A stretch of 24,328 nucleotides of DNA from JBJXFY01 sp046155815 (GCA_046155815.1 JBJXFY010000401.1:1-24328), one strand, 5' to 3'. Positions 8,176 to 17,218 are shown, counted from the stretch's first letter. Notes: generated by a model from the sequence alone, not told the origin. Numbers and translations: made by a program.

Positions 8176-9399
8176 GTGCGCGTCGCGGTGCTCAACGCCC
8201 ATGGGGGCGTCGTCGGCGGGCTGGAGATTTACGTCCAGCGGGTGCTGCCGGCGCTCGGCCAGGCGGGCCTCGAGGCGGAGCTTTTCTTCCAGCACGCCCC
8301 GGATGCCGTACGGCCGCCCCTCGCGTCGGGCGGCGGCGTCCATCTGGGCCAGCTGCCGGACGACCGGGCCTTCGGCCGGATCGAGGAATGGAAGCCGGAC
8401 GTGCTGTATGTGAACAGCCCGCTGCGCCCGGCGTTGATCCGCCGGGCCGCGGCGCGTTGGCCGGTCATCGTCTTCCAGCACTCGTACTACGGCACCTGCA
8501 TCAACGGCGGAAAGTTCGTCCGCCTGCCGGTGGCGCGGCCGTGCGAACGCGTCTTTGGCCCGGCCTGCTTGGCCTGCTGGTATCCGCGCCGCTGCGGCGG
8601 ATGGAACCCGGCCTCGGTGTGGCATGGCTTCCAGCTCCAGCGGGAATGGCTCGGGGTGCTTCGCTCCTCCGACGCCGTGGCCTGCCATTCCGTGCAGATG
8701 CAGGCCGAACTGGGCCGCCATGGCATCCCGCCCGGGCGGGCACCGGTAGTGCCTTTCCTCGTCCCGCCGGATGACGTTGCACCTGCCAAAGGCTCGCGCC
8801 TGTTGCCCGCCGAAGGCCCGTTGCGGCTGCTCTTCCTCGGCCGTCTCGAGACGGTAAAGGGCGCGCACCTGCTGTTGGAGGCCGCCCCCGGCCTCGCCGC
8901 CGCGCTCGGCCGGCGCATTGAAATCGTCCTCGCCGGCGACGGACCGGAACGGGAGCGGCTGGCCGCGAAGGCCCGGGTCGTCATGTCGCGTCATCCGGCG
9001 GTGACCGTAGAACTGCCCGGCTGGATCGGGGCGGCGGAGCGGGCGCAGCAGCTCGCCGCCGCACAACTCCTCGTCGTGCCGAGCATCTGGCCCGAACCGT
9101 TTGGCCAGACCGGCGTCGAGGCCGGGCATTTCGGCGTGCCGGCGGCGGCGTTCAATGTGGGCGGCGTGCGCGCCTGGCTCACGCCCGGCGTGAATGGCCA
9201 CCTCGCCCCCGGACGACCGGCCACTGCCGCAGGGCTGGGGGCTGCCCTTCGCGAATGCCTCCACGATGCCGGTCACTACGCGCGCCTCAGTGCCGGCGCG
9301 CGGGAGCAGGCGGCCGGCTTCAACGCCGCCCGGCACGTGGCGGCGCTTACGGAGACCTTCACGGCGGCGATCTCCCGGCGCGGCGGGCGACAGTCCTGA
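8176..9399 (+). CDS. Glycosyltransferase family 4 protein with cysteine cluster
   Basis: A 407-residue GT-B fold retaining glycosyltransferase. The N-terminal acceptor domain begins VRVAVLNAHGGVVGGLEIYVQRVLPAL (the GGxE loop); the donor domain has LFLGRLETVKGAHLLLEA (219-236), LAGDGPERERL and WPEPFGQTGVEAGHFGVP, with the E-x7-E pair at residues 307 and 315. Between 108 and 140 lie five cysteines (108, 123, 131, 134, 140), a cluster seen in some GT4 proteins, perhaps metal-binding. The start is GTG 8176, 24 bases after the leuB-like stop. Likely role is transfer of a sugar in surface polysaccharide synthesis in the cytoplasm; substrate unknown. The nucleotide-sugar dehydrogenase at the left edge may be related but is distant. 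Confidence 0.88.
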   Translation: MRVAVLNAHGGVVGGLEIYVQRVLPALGQAGLEAELFFQHAPDAVRPPLASGGGVHLGQLPDDRAFGRIEEWKPDVLYVNSPLRPALIRRAAARWPVIVFQHSYYGTCINGGKFVRLPVARPCERVFGPACLACWYPRRCGGWNPASVWHGFQLQREWLGVLRSSDAVACHSVQMQAELGRHGIPPGRAPVVPFLVPPDDVAPAKGSRLLPAEGPLRLLFLGRLETVKGAHLLLEAAPGLAAALGRRIEIVLAGDGPERERLAAKARVVMSRHPAVTVELPGWIGAAERAQQLAAAQLLVVPSIWPEPFGQTGVEAGHFGVPAAAFNVGGVRAWLTPGVNGHLAPGRPATAAGLGAALRECLHDAGHYARLSAGAREQAAGFNAARHVAALTETFTAAISRRGGRQS

Positions 9400-9481
9400 T
9401 CCGGGCACGCCGCGGCCTGGCCCGGCGGCGTGAATCACGCCTCGTGTCCCCGCGGCCAGCCGGGCAGCCTCCGGGCGTGCC

Positions 9482-10339
9482 ATGAAAGCCCTTCTGACCT
9501 GCCTGCTTGCGACCATGCTTGCCACCCTCGCCGCCCCAGCCGCCGAAACGCCCCTGCCGCTCTGGCCGGACGGTGCGCCAGGCGCGCTCGGTGAACGCGA
9601 GCAGGACCGGCCCACGCTCACGCCCTTCCGCGCACCGGCGGAGCGTGCGACCGGCGCCGCCATCGTCGTGCTGCCAGGCGGCGGCTACGGCGGCCTGGCG
9701 CAGCACGAGGGCCCGGCCTACGCGGAATGGCTCAACTCGCTCGGCGTCCACGCCTTCGTGCTGAAGTACCGGCTCGGGTCACACGGCTACCGGCATCCGC
9801 GGATGCTCGAGGACGCCGCGCGCGCGGTGCGCCTCGTGCGCGCCCGCGCCGCGGACTGGGGCGTGGACCCGGCGCGCGTCGGCATCATGGGATCGTCGGC
9901 CGGCGGGCACCTCGCCTCGACGCTGCTGACGCATTTCGACGCGAGCCGGCCGGACGCCGCGGACGCGGTGGACCGGCAGAGTTCGCGGCCGGACCTGGGC
10001 GTCCTCTGCTACCCCGTGATCTCGCTGGGCGAGTTCACCCACCAGGGGTCGAAGAAGAACCTGCTGGGCGAGAACCCGCCGGCGGACCTCGTGCAGCTCC
10101 TGTCGAATGAACTGCAGGTGACGAAGGACACGCCGCCCACGTTCCTCTGGCACACCGTGGAGGATGCGGCGGTGCCGGTGGAGAACTCGCTCCTGTTTGC
10201 GGCCGCGCTGCGGAAGGCCGGGGTGCCCTTTGACCTGCACGTCTATGAAAAGGGCCGGCACGGCATCGGCCTCGCGGACGGGCACCCGTGGACGAAGGAT
10301 CTGGAGTTCTGGCTGCGGCAGCGCGGGTGGCTGAAGTGA
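9482..10339 (+). CDS. Secreted alpha/beta hydrolase, acetylxylan-esterase-like
   Basis: The 285-residue protein has a signal peptide ([20 protein letters not shown], cleavage probably after residue 21). The mature part begins [13 protein letters not shown], the start typical of the esterase group often annotated as acetyl esterase or xylanase-associated XynB-like protein. The oxyanion loop is [10 protein letters not shown] (64-73). The nucleophile is Ser139 in GSSAGG, with Asp228 ([13 protein letters not shown]) and His260 (KGRHGIGL) completing the triad. It probably removes acetyl groups from plant or algal polysaccharide outside the cytoplasm; the substrate is inferred only from family resemblance. 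It stands alone 82 bases after the glycosyltransferase. Confidence 0.88.
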   Translation: MKALLTCLLATMLATLAAPAAETPLPLWPDGAPGALGEREQDRPTLTPFRAPAERATGAAIVVLPGGGYGGLAQHEGPAYAEWLNSLGVHAFVLKYRLGSHGYRHPRMLEDAARAVRLVRARAADWGVDPARVGIMGSSAGGHLASTLLTHFDASRPDAADAVDRQSSRPDLGVLCYPVISLGEFTHQGSKKNLLGENPPADLVQLLSNELQVTKDTPPTFLWHTVEDAAVPVENSLLFAAALRKAGVPFDLHVYEKGRHGIGLADGHPWTKDLEFWLRQRGWLK

Positions 10340-10347
10340 GGGAGTAG

Positions 10348-10378
10348 AACCCGGATGGACACGGATGAACGCAGATTG
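10348..10378. repeat. Dispersed ATGGACACGGATGAACGC-type repeat unit
   Basis: The gap after the hydrolase contains two slightly different copies of CGGATGGACA / CGGATGAACG in tandem (10351 onward). Sequences of the form GGATGGACACGGATGAA are, to my knowledge, widespread in intergenic regions of Verrucomicrobia, Acidobacteria and related genomes. Only one unit is present here, so the family assignment rests on recognition, not on a second copy in this window. Confidence 0.5.
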
Positions 10379-10476
10379 CCAAACCAAAGAAGCCGGTGGG
10401 CAACGGCATCATGCCGATTGCAGTGAATGACCGGTAGAATCACCGATCCGAGCAACTTTCAAAGGTAGCTGGTATC

Positions 10477-10743
10477 ATGCGCATCAGAATCTTGCTCGGG
10501 CTGGACAGTCTGTTCCGCTATCATCTTTGGATTGGCGTCACGCCCCTTATTGGCGGTCTGATTGCCTTGGGCATTGCCAGACTGTTGTGGCCGGGGATTC
10601 CGACCGAAGCCAGCATCTACGGGCTGGCGGGCATGGTTCTCGCCACGGGCATCGGAGTTATCGGACTCCGGACATTAAAGGCATTCATGCATCCCTGGGT
10701 GATTCGGCGCTTGGCTGAAGAGTCCGAGGTGGCGGCCTCCTGA
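10477..10743 (+). CDS. Small two-helix membrane protein, unknown function
   Basis: An 88-residue protein with two predicted membrane helices (about 17-37, HLWIGVTPLIGGLIALGIARLL split by glycine, and about 47-65, YGLAGMVLATGIGVIGL) and short charged ends. AAAGG at 10461-10465 is a plausible ribosome binding site 11 bases before ATG 10477. GC content is clearly lower than in neighbours (about 55% in a sampled 60-base line against well over 65% in flanking genes), and the gene follows a dispersed repeat, so it may have been acquired. No family recognised. Confidence 0.65.
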   Translation: MRIRILLGLDSLFRYHLWIGVTPLIGGLIALGIARLLWPGIPTEASIYGLAGMVLATGIGVIGLRTLKAFMHPWVIRRLAEESEVAAS

Positions 10744-10841
10744 CGACCCGTCGGAAAGAATGGACGCAGGGCAGATGAGCAGCCCACGCGGGGTCAACCG
10801 ACCAGCCGAGTCGCTCGACCATGAGTTGCCGGCCAAAGCAA

Positions 10842-10867
10842 GAGGCCGGACCTGAAGGTCCGGCCTC
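10842..10867 (-). terminator. Intrinsic terminator downstream of pnp
   Basis: A perfect 11-base stem (GAGGCCGGACC, 10842-10852, with GGTCCGGCCTC, 10857-10867) and a four-base loop. On the minus strand it lies 27 bases after the pnp stop and is followed by TTGCTTTGG, a partial T tract. This is the strongest terminator in the window. Confidence 0.85.
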
Positions 10868-10893
10868 GATGACTTGATTCCGCAGAACGAGGT

Positions 10894-13041
10894 TTACGCC
10901 GCCGGGCCGGGCGCGGTGCCCTCATGCTCCTTGGCGCGCTCGGCCATGGCGGCCTTGCGGCTGAGGCGCACGCGGCCCTTCTCGTCGGTGCCAAGGCACT
11001 TCACCCAGATCAGGTCGCCGAGCTTCACGACGTCCTCGGTGTTCTTCACGCGGAAATCGGCCAGCTCGGAGATGTGGACCAGGCCGTCCTTACCGGGGAG
11101 TACTTCGACAAACGCGCCGAACTCGCGGATGGTGACGACCTTGCCGCGGTAGATGCGGCCGGCCTCAACCTCGGCGGTCATGCCCTCGATGGCCTCGCGG
11201 GCGATCTTCAGGCCCTCGGAATCATGCGAGTAGATGTGGACGGAGCCGTCGTCCTCGATGTTGATCTCGCAGCCGGAGCGTTCGACGAGGGCCTTGATGT
11301 TCTTGCCGCCGGGCCCGATGACGGCGCCGATCTTCTCGGGGTTGATCTTGAGCGTGACGATGCGCGGGGCGTACTTGCTCAGTTCCGCGCGCGGCGCGGG
11401 CAGGATGGACTTCATCACGTCGAGGATGTGCATCCGGGCGACGCGCGCCTTCTCGACGGCGCGGGCCATGACCTCGTGGGGCAGGCCCTTGAGCTTGAGG
11501 TCAAGCTGGAAGCCGGTGATGCCCTTCTCCGTGCCGGCAATCTTGCAGTCCATGTCGCAGAAGTGGTCCTCCCAACCGATGATGTCGGTGAGCAGGCTGT
11601 GGCGGCCGAGCCGGCCGGCGGCGTCGTGCTCGGCGCAGATGCCGACGCTGATGCCGGCGACGGGGCGCTTGACGGGCACGCCGGCATCCATGAGGGCAAG
11701 GCTGCCGGCGCAGACGGAGGCCATCGAGGTGGAGCCGTTGGACTCCATGATCTCGCTGGTGATGCGGATTGTGTACGGGTAGTCGGCGAGCGGGAGCACC
11801 GGCTCGATGCTGCGCTCGGCAAGGGCGCCGTGGCCGATCTCGCGGCGGCCGGGGCCCATGATGCGGCCGGTTTCGCCGACGGAGAAGTTCGGGAAGTTGT
11901 AGTGCAGCAGGAACTGCTTTTCGCTGGTGCCGCCGCCGTAGGCGTCGAACTCCTGCACGTCGTCGGTGGTGCCGAGGGTGGCGAGGGCGAGCGCCTGGGT
12001 CTCGCCGCGGAAGAACAGCGCCGAGCCGTGCGCCCGCGGGATCAGGCCGACCTCGCCGCCTAGGGGCCGCACGTCGTCCATGCCGCGGCCGTCGAGGCGC
12101 TTCCCCTGGTCGAGGATCAGGGAGCGGATGGCCTCCTTCTGGATGTAGTAGAAGGCGTCCTTGATCACGAAGTCGTTCACCTTCTCCGCGCCGAACTGCT
12201 CGACGAGCTTCGCGCCCATCTCGGTCTCGATCGCCTTGCAGGCGGCCTCACGGGCGAGCTTGCCGGGCGTGAGCAGTGCGGTGATGATGCGGCCGCCGAT
12301 GACGGACTTCGCGGCGTTCAGGATCTCGTCGGGGACGACGTTGACGGTGATGGCGCGCTTGGGCTTGCCGAGCTTGGCGGCGAGGTCGCGCTGGGCCTGG
12401 AGTACCGGCTGGATGGCCTGCTGGCCGAAGCTCAGGGCCGCCACGAAATCGGCGTCGGAAATCTCGCGGGCCGAACCCTCGAACATCACGACGTCGTGCT
12501 CGTTGCCGACGTAAACGAGGTCAAGGTCGCTCTCGGCGACCTGCTCATGGGTCGGGTTGGCGATGAACTCCCCGGCGATGCGCCCGACGCGGACCGCGCC
12601 CAGCGGGCCGGCCCACGGTATGTCGCTCACGAGCAGCGCGGCTGAGGCTCCGTTGGTGGCGAGGATGTCCGGATCGTTGATGCCATCGGCGCTGAGGAGG
12701 ATGATCTGGACCTGGACCTCGTTGAACCAGCCCTTGGGAAAGAGCGGTCGGATGGGCCGGTCAATGATGCGGCTGGTGAGGATTTCCTTTTCGCCCGGGC
12801 GGCCTTCGCGGCGGAAGAAGCTGCCGGGAATCCGCCCGGCCGCGGCGGCCCGCTCGCGGTAGTCCACGGTGAGCGGGAAGAATTCCTGGCCGGGCTTGGC
12901 CTTGGTGGCGGCGACGGCCGCGACGAGCACGATCGTTTCACCGAGTTGGACGGTGACGGAGCCGTCGGCCTGTTTGGCGAGCTTGCCCGCCTCGATGATC
13001 AGTTCTTGGTCGCCGACCTTGGCGACAACGCGTTCTGGCAT
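10894..13041 (-). CDS. pnp: Polyribonucleotide nucleotidyltransferase (PNPase)
   Basis: PNPase degrades RNA 3' to 5' using phosphate and is a core of the degradosome. The 715-residue protein has two RNase PH domains (first with [29 protein letters not shown]; second with [32 protein letters not shown] and [19 protein letters not shown]), a KH domain ([20 protein letters not shown]) and a C-terminal S1 domain ([33 protein letters not shown]). ATG 13041 is chosen because [12 protein letters not shown] aligns with the family start; the frame is open 39 bases further upstream. rpsO precedes it, the usual bacterial order. A strong hairpin terminator follows. Confidence 0.97.
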   Translation of the reverse strand: MPERVVAKVGDQELIIEAGKLAKQADGSVTVQLGETIVLVAAVAATKAKPGQEFFPLTVDYRERAAAAGRIPGSFFRREGRPGEKEILTSRIIDRPIRPLFPKGWFNEVQVQIILLSADGINDPDILATNGASAALLVSDIPWAGPLGAVRVGRIAGEFIANPTHEQVAESDLDLVYVGNEHDVVMFEGSAREISDADFVAALSFGQQAIQPVLQAQRDLAAKLGKPKRAITVNVVPDEILNAAKSVIGGRIITALLTPGKLAREAACKAIETEMGAKLVEQFGAEKVNDFVIKDAFYYIQKEAIRSLILDQGKRLDGRGMDDVRPLGGEVGLIPRAHGSALFFRGETQALALATLGTTDDVQEFDAYGGGTSEKQFLLHYNFPNFSVGETGRIMGPGRREIGHGALAERSIEPVLPLADYPYTIRITSEIMESNGSTSMASVCAGSLALMDAGVPVKRPVAGISVGICAEHDAAGRLGRHSLLTDIIGWEDHFCDMDCKIAGTEKGITGFQLDLKLKGLPHEVMARAVEKARVARMHILDVMKSILPAPRAELSKYAPRIVTLKINPEKIGAVIGPGGKNIKALVERSGCEINIEDDGSVHIYSHDSEGLKIAREAIEGMTAEVEAGRIYRGKVVTIREFGAFVEVLPGKDGLVHISELADFRVKNTEDVVKLGDLIWVKCLGTDEKGRVRLSRKAAMAERAKEHEGTAPGPAA

Positions 13042-13223
13042 GGTTGCAGTCTGGCAACCGCCGGCCCTGAGGAACTTCACCGAGCCCCCGGCATGGGGGC
13101 GGAGGCTGGGTGAAATTACCCGGGAGCCGACGTTTGCTAATTAGGTGCCGCGGAGGATTTCAAAGGCGCGGCGGGTCGCCCGCGGCGGTCGGGCCTGGCG
13201 CGCCTGGGCGCCGGGTCCATGCC

Positions 13224-13245
13224 GGCGCCGAGGGGGAACGGCGCC
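13224..13245 (-). promoter_or_regulatory. Short hairpin at the rpsO stop, possible processing or attenuation site
   Basis: GGCGCC (13224-13229) and GGCGCC (13240-13245) can form a six-base stem with a ten-base loop that begins at the last base of the rpsO stop codon. No T tract follows on the minus strand. In other bacteria the rpsO-pnp spacer holds a partial terminator and an RNase III site; by analogy this 203-base spacer (13042-13244) could do the same, but the hairpin itself is weak. Confidence 0.3.
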
Positions 13246-13508
13246 TACTTGCGCAGGCCGAGCTTCTTGGTCACCGCCTGGTAGCGGGCCGTCTGGTTCC
13301 GGCTGAGGTAATCCAGCAACCGGCGGCGTTGGCCGACCATCATCAGCAGCCCGCGGCGCGAACTGTGATCCTTTTGGTTGGCCTTCAAATGTTCAGTCAG
13401 GTGATTGATGCGGTCGGTGAGCAGCGCGACCTGCACGTCCGCCGAGCCGGTGTCCCGGTCATGCGTCGCGAAGATCTTGATGCGCTCACCCTTGGCGGCA
13501 GCTTCCAT
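13245..13508 (-). CDS. rpsO: 30S ribosomal protein S15
   Basis: The 87-residue product matches S15 along its length: [55 protein letters not shown] and a C-terminal [13 protein letters not shown]15 binds 16S rRNA early and organises the central domain of the small subunit. ATG 13508 is chosen because homology starts at the following alanine-rich segment; length is as expected (88-89 residues in most bacteria). It is the first gene of the rpsO-pnp pair. In other bacteria S15 represses its own translation through a leader structure; I did not recognise one here. Confidence 0.97.
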   Translation of the reverse strand: MEAAAKGERIKIFATHDRDTGSADVQVALLTDRINHLTEHLKANQKDHSSRRGLLMMVGQRRRLLDYLSRNQTARYQAVTKKLGLRK

Positions 13509-13759
13509 ACGATTTCTAAAAGAGCTGGTAAGGTGATGGTGCCCGGGCGGACTGGCAAGGCGTTTTCCCGGCGAAAGCAGCCCCGGGAGGCAGCGTGCCC
13601 AACGGAAATCCTGGCAAGGCACCCGCCAGCCGCCCGGTCACCGCCGTTGTGGTCCTCTCCCGGGTTGGGTCGGCGCGTTCGAATACAATGAAGCGGCTTG
13701 TGCGGGCGAGGTCACCGCCGCCGGGTTGCGCCGCCCGCGGAGGGCGCGGATGCTGGCGC

Positions 13760-14617
13760 ATGCCGGTGCCGCCCGCCTCAGGTGTCGCCCAGCCGTTCAC
13801 CCCGGCGGGCGTGGCGGCGTTTCACGCGCGGCCGGCATGGTGGCTGGCGGGCTGGTCCTTGGTCGTGATGGTCCTTGGAGTGTTCCTCGTCCGGATCGCC
13901 TGGACGGGAACTTGGGAAGCGGCGCTGGACCAGGCAGCCAAGGCCCTCCCCGCCGGCGCCGGGGCGGTCACCGGTGGCCAGCTCGTCTGGTCGAACCCTG
14001 CTCCGGTGCTCACCCTGCACAGCGGGCCGTTCCTTGGCGTGGCAGTGGCGCCGGATGACCCCACGGCGCGGGGGCGGACGGCGGACGTACAGCTGGTCCT
14101 GCACCGGCGCGGGGCGGTGTTCGGCTCCCTCTTCGGCACGTTGACTGTCCCGTATCCCCCGGGCTTGGACCTCCCGCTGGACGCGGTCACGACACCTGGG
14201 AGCTGGGCCGGCTGGCGCGGCCCGGTCCGCAAGGCGGTCGCTGTGTCCACGGCGGTCGGCCTGCCTGCCGGCTGGGCGCTGCTCGCCACCGCCTACGCGC
14301 CGCTCCTGTGGCTGTGGTCCACCTTGCTGGGCCGGCGCGCCACCTTGGCCGGCTGCTGGCGGATGGCGGGCGCGGCGCTCATGCCGGGCGCACTGCTGAT
14401 GCTCGGCGCGCTCGCGCTGTACGCCCTGGGCGGCCTGCGGATCGAGGGTCTCCTTCTGGCCCAGCCGCTGCACCTGCTGCCCGGCTGGATCCTCTGCCTG
14501 TTGGCCCCGCGACATTTGCCGCCGCGCCTTCCAGAGCCGGGCGTCGGGGGGCCGAACCCGTTCGCCAGGGAGGCCCCGGCCCCGACGACGGCCGACGAAA
14601 ACCCGTTCCGCGTCTGA
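13760..14617 (+). CDS. Polytopic membrane protein, unknown function
   Basis: Begun at ATG 13760, this is a 285-residue protein with hydrophobic segments at about 25-46 (WWLAGWSLVVMVLGVFLVRIAW), 160-190 (AGWALLATAYAPLLWLWSTLL), 204-224 (AALMPGALLMLGALALYALGG) and 232-250 (LLLAQPLHLLPGWILCLLAP), with an about 110-residue extracytoplasmic-looking loop after the first helix. The tail is proline-rich and ends NPFAREAPAPTTADENPFRV. Layout resembles DUF1189-like proteins but I cannot confirm homology. The frame is open upstream to 13595; the chosen start avoids a low-complexity arginine-rich extension. It is divergent from rpsO. Confidence 0.65.
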   Translation: MPVPPASGVAQPFTPAGVAAFHARPAWWLAGWSLVVMVLGVFLVRIAWTGTWEAALDQAAKALPAGAGAVTGGQLVWSNPAPVLTLHSGPFLGVAVAPDDPTARGRTADVQLVLHRRGAVFGSLFGTLTVPYPPGLDLPLDAVTTPGSWAGWRGPVRKAVAVSTAVGLPAGWALLATAYAPLLWLWSTLLGRRATLAGCWRMAGAALMPGALLMLGALALYALGGLRIEGLLLAQPLHLLPGWILCLLAPRHLPPRLPEPGVGGPNPFAREAPAPTTADENPFRV

Positions 14618-14737
14618 ACGCTGCCGCAGCGTCCTGCCGGCACGGCCGCGACGGGGCGCCGGGTGCACCTTCGGCGACGAGGCGTCGCCGCCACGGGCTC
14701 TTGACGCGGTGCGGGGCGGTTCAAGGTTGCCCGCCAC

Positions 14738-15250
14738 ATGGCCGCCGACCGTGCCAGCACCTGGCGCTTCTTCCTCCTGCCGCTGGTCCTCACCGTCGTC
14801 GGCTACATTGCCTTCTGGTCGTGCGACGCCCACCTGCGCCAACGCCGCGGGCCGTGGCAGGTCGAGTTTGACCGCGTGCCGGCCGGCTTCCCCGTGCTGC
14901 GCATCCACCAGCCTGCGCTGGGCATTACGAATGTCAGCATTCTCTTCGGCGGCGAGACCACCGCTGCGACCAATCTCCCCGCCACCGTCGTGTTCGACGT
15001 GCCGCGGCGCGCGCCACCGTTCGGGACGAACGTCTTTGAAGACCTCACCTACCAGCCCGGCAACGTGACGCTGCACTGCTTCGGCCACGAGGTGCAGTTC
15101 CTGCCGCGCACGCTCGTCATCAACCGCCGCGAGCGGCCGTGGGAGAACCACGCCGCCATCACGCTCACGCCGTCCGACAGGCTCCCGACGCTCGTTCTTT
15201 CCGAAAAGCCGCGTCGCCCGGCGCAGAGCCCCGCCATTCCGCCGCGGTAG
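14738..15250 (+). CDS. Single-pass membrane-anchored protein, unknown function
   Basis: A 170-residue protein with one N-terminal membrane helix (about 10-28, FFLLPLVLTVVGYIAFW) and a beta-rich remainder containing GPWQVEF, LGITNVSILFGGE, VVFDVPRRAPPFGTNVFEDLTYQPGNVTL and RTLVINRRERPWENH. I have an impression of similar short proteins in Verrucomicrobia but no named domain. The stop TAG at 15248-15250 is only three bases from the stop of the convergent MqnA/D-like gene. The 120-base gap before it holds nothing recognisable. Confidence 0.65.
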   Translation: MAADRASTWRFFLLPLVLTVVGYIAFWSCDAHLRQRRGPWQVEFDRVPAGFPVLRIHQPALGITNVSILFGGETTAATNLPATVVFDVPRRAPPFGTNVFEDLTYQPGNVTLHCFGHEVQFLPRTLVINRRERPWENHAAITLTPSDRLPTLVLSEKPRRPAQSPAIPPR

Positions 15251-15253
15251 CCG

Positions 15254-16105
15254 TCATTCCACAAAAACCAGCTCCGGCAGCCGCGGGATCAGCCCCTGCC
15301 CGTGCGCGCCGCCGAGGAAGCGGCGGATGGATTCCCGGCCGTGCTCGCCGTAGTCGAGCGTCCAGTGGTTCACGTACATCCCGACGAACTTGTCCGCGAG
15401 GTCGCGGCCCATGTCGCGGGCGTACTGGAGCGCGTGCTGCACGGCCTCCGCCCGGTGCTCCAGGCTGAAGCGGATGCTGGCCTCAAGGATGCGCGCGACC
15501 TGCGAGCGCAGCGCCGGATCGTGGCGCTTGTGAATCACATTGCCGCCCAGCGGCAGCGGCAGGCCGTCGTTCCGTTCGCCCCACCAGACGCCGAGGTCGG
15601 CGCAGCAGACGAGGCCCTCGTTCTGGAACGTGAGCTGACCCTCGTGGATGATGAGGCCCACGTCCGCGCGCCCCTCGCGCACCGCGCGGAAGATCTCGTC
15701 GAACGGGACGACGACGGAACTGAACTCCTTCGCCGGCCGACCGAGCCAGAGCTGCAAGGCCAGGAAGGCGCTCGTCATTGTCCCTGGCACGGCGATGCGC
15801 GCCCGCGCGATTTCGTCGCGCGTCATGCTCTTCTCCGCGACGAGCATTGGCCCGTAGCCGTCGCCCATCGAGGCGCCGCTGGGCAGCAGCGCGTACTGGT
15901 CGCTGATGTACGCCCACGCGTGGATGCTCACGGCGGAGATGTCCAGCTCCCCGCGGGTGGCGCGCTCGTTCAGCGTCTGGATGTCCTGAAGGACGTGGTC
16001 GAAGCGCAGGCCGCCCGTAGGGATCAGCTCCTTGGCCAGCGCGTAGAACATGAACGCATCGTCCGGGTCTGGTGAATGGCCGAGCGTGAGCAGGCGGTCA
16101 GGCAT
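15254..16105 (-). CDS. MqnA/MqnD-family protein, possible 1,4-dihydroxy-6-naphthoate synthase
   Basis: A 283-residue protein of the periplasmic-binding-protein-like fold used by the futalosine menaquinone pathway enzymes MqnA and MqnD. The N-terminus, LTLGHSPDPDDAFMFYALA, matches the family S-P-x-x-D/N-D-x-F-x-F pattern; later conserved parts are ISAVSIHAWAYI, IAVPGTMTSAFLALQLW and DVGLIIHEGQLTFQNEGLVCCADLG, then WWGERNDGLPLPLGGNVI. MqnD of known pathways has SPCPNDTFIF; the SPDPDDAFMF variant is common in uncharacterised relatives, so the exact reaction is uncertain. There is no signal peptide, consistent with a cytoplasmic enzyme. ATG 16105 begins the homology. No mqnB, mqnC or mqnE is adjacent. 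Confidence 0.75.
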   Translation of the reverse strand: MPDRLLTLGHSPDPDDAFMFYALAKELIPTGGLRFDHVLQDIQTLNERATRGELDISAVSIHAWAYISDQYALLPSGASMGDGYGPMLVAEKSMTRDEIARARIAVPGTMTSAFLALQLWLGRPAKEFSSVVVPFDEIFRAVREGRADVGLIIHEGQLTFQNEGLVCCADLGVWWGERNDGLPLPLGGNVIHKRHDPALRSQVARILEASIRFSLEHRAEAVQHALQYARDMGRDLADKFVGMYVNHWTLDYGEHGRESIRRFLGGAHGQGLIPRLPELVFVE

Positions 16106-16155
16106 GCGCGGGGAGAATGCGGGCGGATGAAGTCTGCGCAACCGGCCGACATTGT

Positions 16156-16212
16156 TCGTCCTCGTCCTCCTCCTCGAAAATGCCTCCGGATCGAGGAGGA
16201 GGACGAGGACGA
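16156..16212. repeat. Perfect 22-base inverted repeat rich in GAG/GAC (copy B)
   Basis: Arms 16156-16177 and 16191-16212 are exact reverse complements (22 of 22), with a 13-base loop containing TCCGGA. The arms are built of TCC/TCG trinucleotides on one side and GAG/GAC on the other. It sits between the permease stop (16247) and the MqnA/D-like start (16105), both on the minus strand. There is no T tract after it, so it is not a classical terminator, although it could attenuate read-through. Copy A at 3614-3670 shares its words. Confidence 0.9.
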
Positions 16213-16246
16213 CGACGACGGGGACGATTGCCTCGCGTCCTCTCGC

Positions 16247-17218
16247 CTACCCCTTCGCGAAGCGCCCCTGCCGCCACTTGTCGAGGCCCACGGCCAGCAC
16301 GATCACGATCCCGATGATGATCTCCTGCATGTACGTCGGCCAGCCGATCTGGCTCGAGCCGTTGCGCAGCACGGCCATCATCAGCGCGCCGATCATCGAG
16401 CCGCCGATGCTCCCCACGCCGCCGCTCAGGCTCGCCCCGCCGATCACGACCGCGGCGATGATGTCCAGTTCCAGGCCCACGGCCACCGAGGGGTCACCCA
16501 CCGTCAGCCGCGCGTACTGCATCAGCCCGGCCAGCCCGAAGAACAGCCCGGCCAGCGCGTAGATCGCCGCCTTGTTCAGCCCGACGCGGATGCCGCACAG
16601 GCGTGCCGTTGCCTCGTTCGAGCCGATGGCGAACACGCGCCGGCCGAAGATCGTCCGCCGCAGCACGACCACCATCACCAGCGCGAGCGCGAGCGTGATC
16701 CACACGCCCGGCGGCAGCGGGAAGAACTGCGCCGCCTTCTCCCGCGCCATCAGCGCGTCAATCGCCGGCGCCTTGGGCGGCGTCACGACCTGGTTGTCGG
16801 AGATCCACTTCGCCAGCCCGCGCACCAGCGTCATCATGCCGAGCGTCACGATGAACGGCAGCATCCGCAGGCCGGCGATGATGCCGCCGTTCACCAGCCC
16901 GACGAGGCCGCCGGTCACCACCGTCAGCACGATCACCGCCGCGGACGGATATCCGGCCTCGATCAGCCGTGCCGCCGCCACGCTGCCCAGCGCCACCACC
17001 GACCCGGCGCTCAGGTCAATGCCGCCCGACACGATGATCAGCGTCATGCCCAGCGCGCCCAGGCCGACCACGACGGTCTGGGTGAGGATGACCTTCGCAT
17101 TCGCGCCGCTGAGGAAGACGCCGCGGATCTCATCGCTCAGGCTGAACAGGCCGATCACCAGCAGCAGGCCGAGCAGCGGCCCGCCCGCCGCCAGCCAGCG
17201 CAGGACGCGCGTGCTCAT
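16247..17218 (-). CDS. ABC sugar transporter permease, RbsC-like
   Basis: A 323-residue permease of the ribose/xylose/galactose (carbohydrate uptake type 2) class with 8-10 hydrophobic segments. Characteristic stretches are GMTLIIVSGGIDLSAGSVVAL, LPFIVTLGMMTLVRGLA, GRRVFAIGSNEATARLCGIRV (cytoplasmic loop contacting the ATPase) and DIIAAVVIGGASLSGGVGSIGGSMIGALMMAVLRNG. The substrate is not deducible. ATG 17218 overlaps the ATPase gene end by four bases, so the two are translated together. Its stop lies 35 bases above the perfect palindrome at 16156-16212. Confidence 0.93.
   Translation of the reverse strand: MSTRVLRWLAAGGPLLGLLLVIGLFSLSDEIRGVFLSGANAKVILTQTVVVGLGALGMTLIIVSGGIDLSAGSVVALGSVAAARLIEAGYPSAAVIVLTVVTGGLVGLVNGGIIAGLRMLPFIVTLGMMTLVRGLAKWISDNQVVTPPKAPAIDALMAREKAAQFFPLPPGVWITLALALVMVVVLRRTIFGRRVFAIGSNEATARLCGIRVGLNKAAIYALAGLFFGLAGLMQYARLTVGDPSVAVGLELDIIAAVVIGGASLSGGVGSIGGSMIGALMMAVLRNGSSQIGWPTYMQEIIIGIVIVLAVGLDKWRQGRFAKG

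Noticed and set aside
13245..13622. A 125-codon version of S15 starting at 13622
   Set aside because: The additional N-terminal residues have no counterpart in S15, which begins at ATG 13508.
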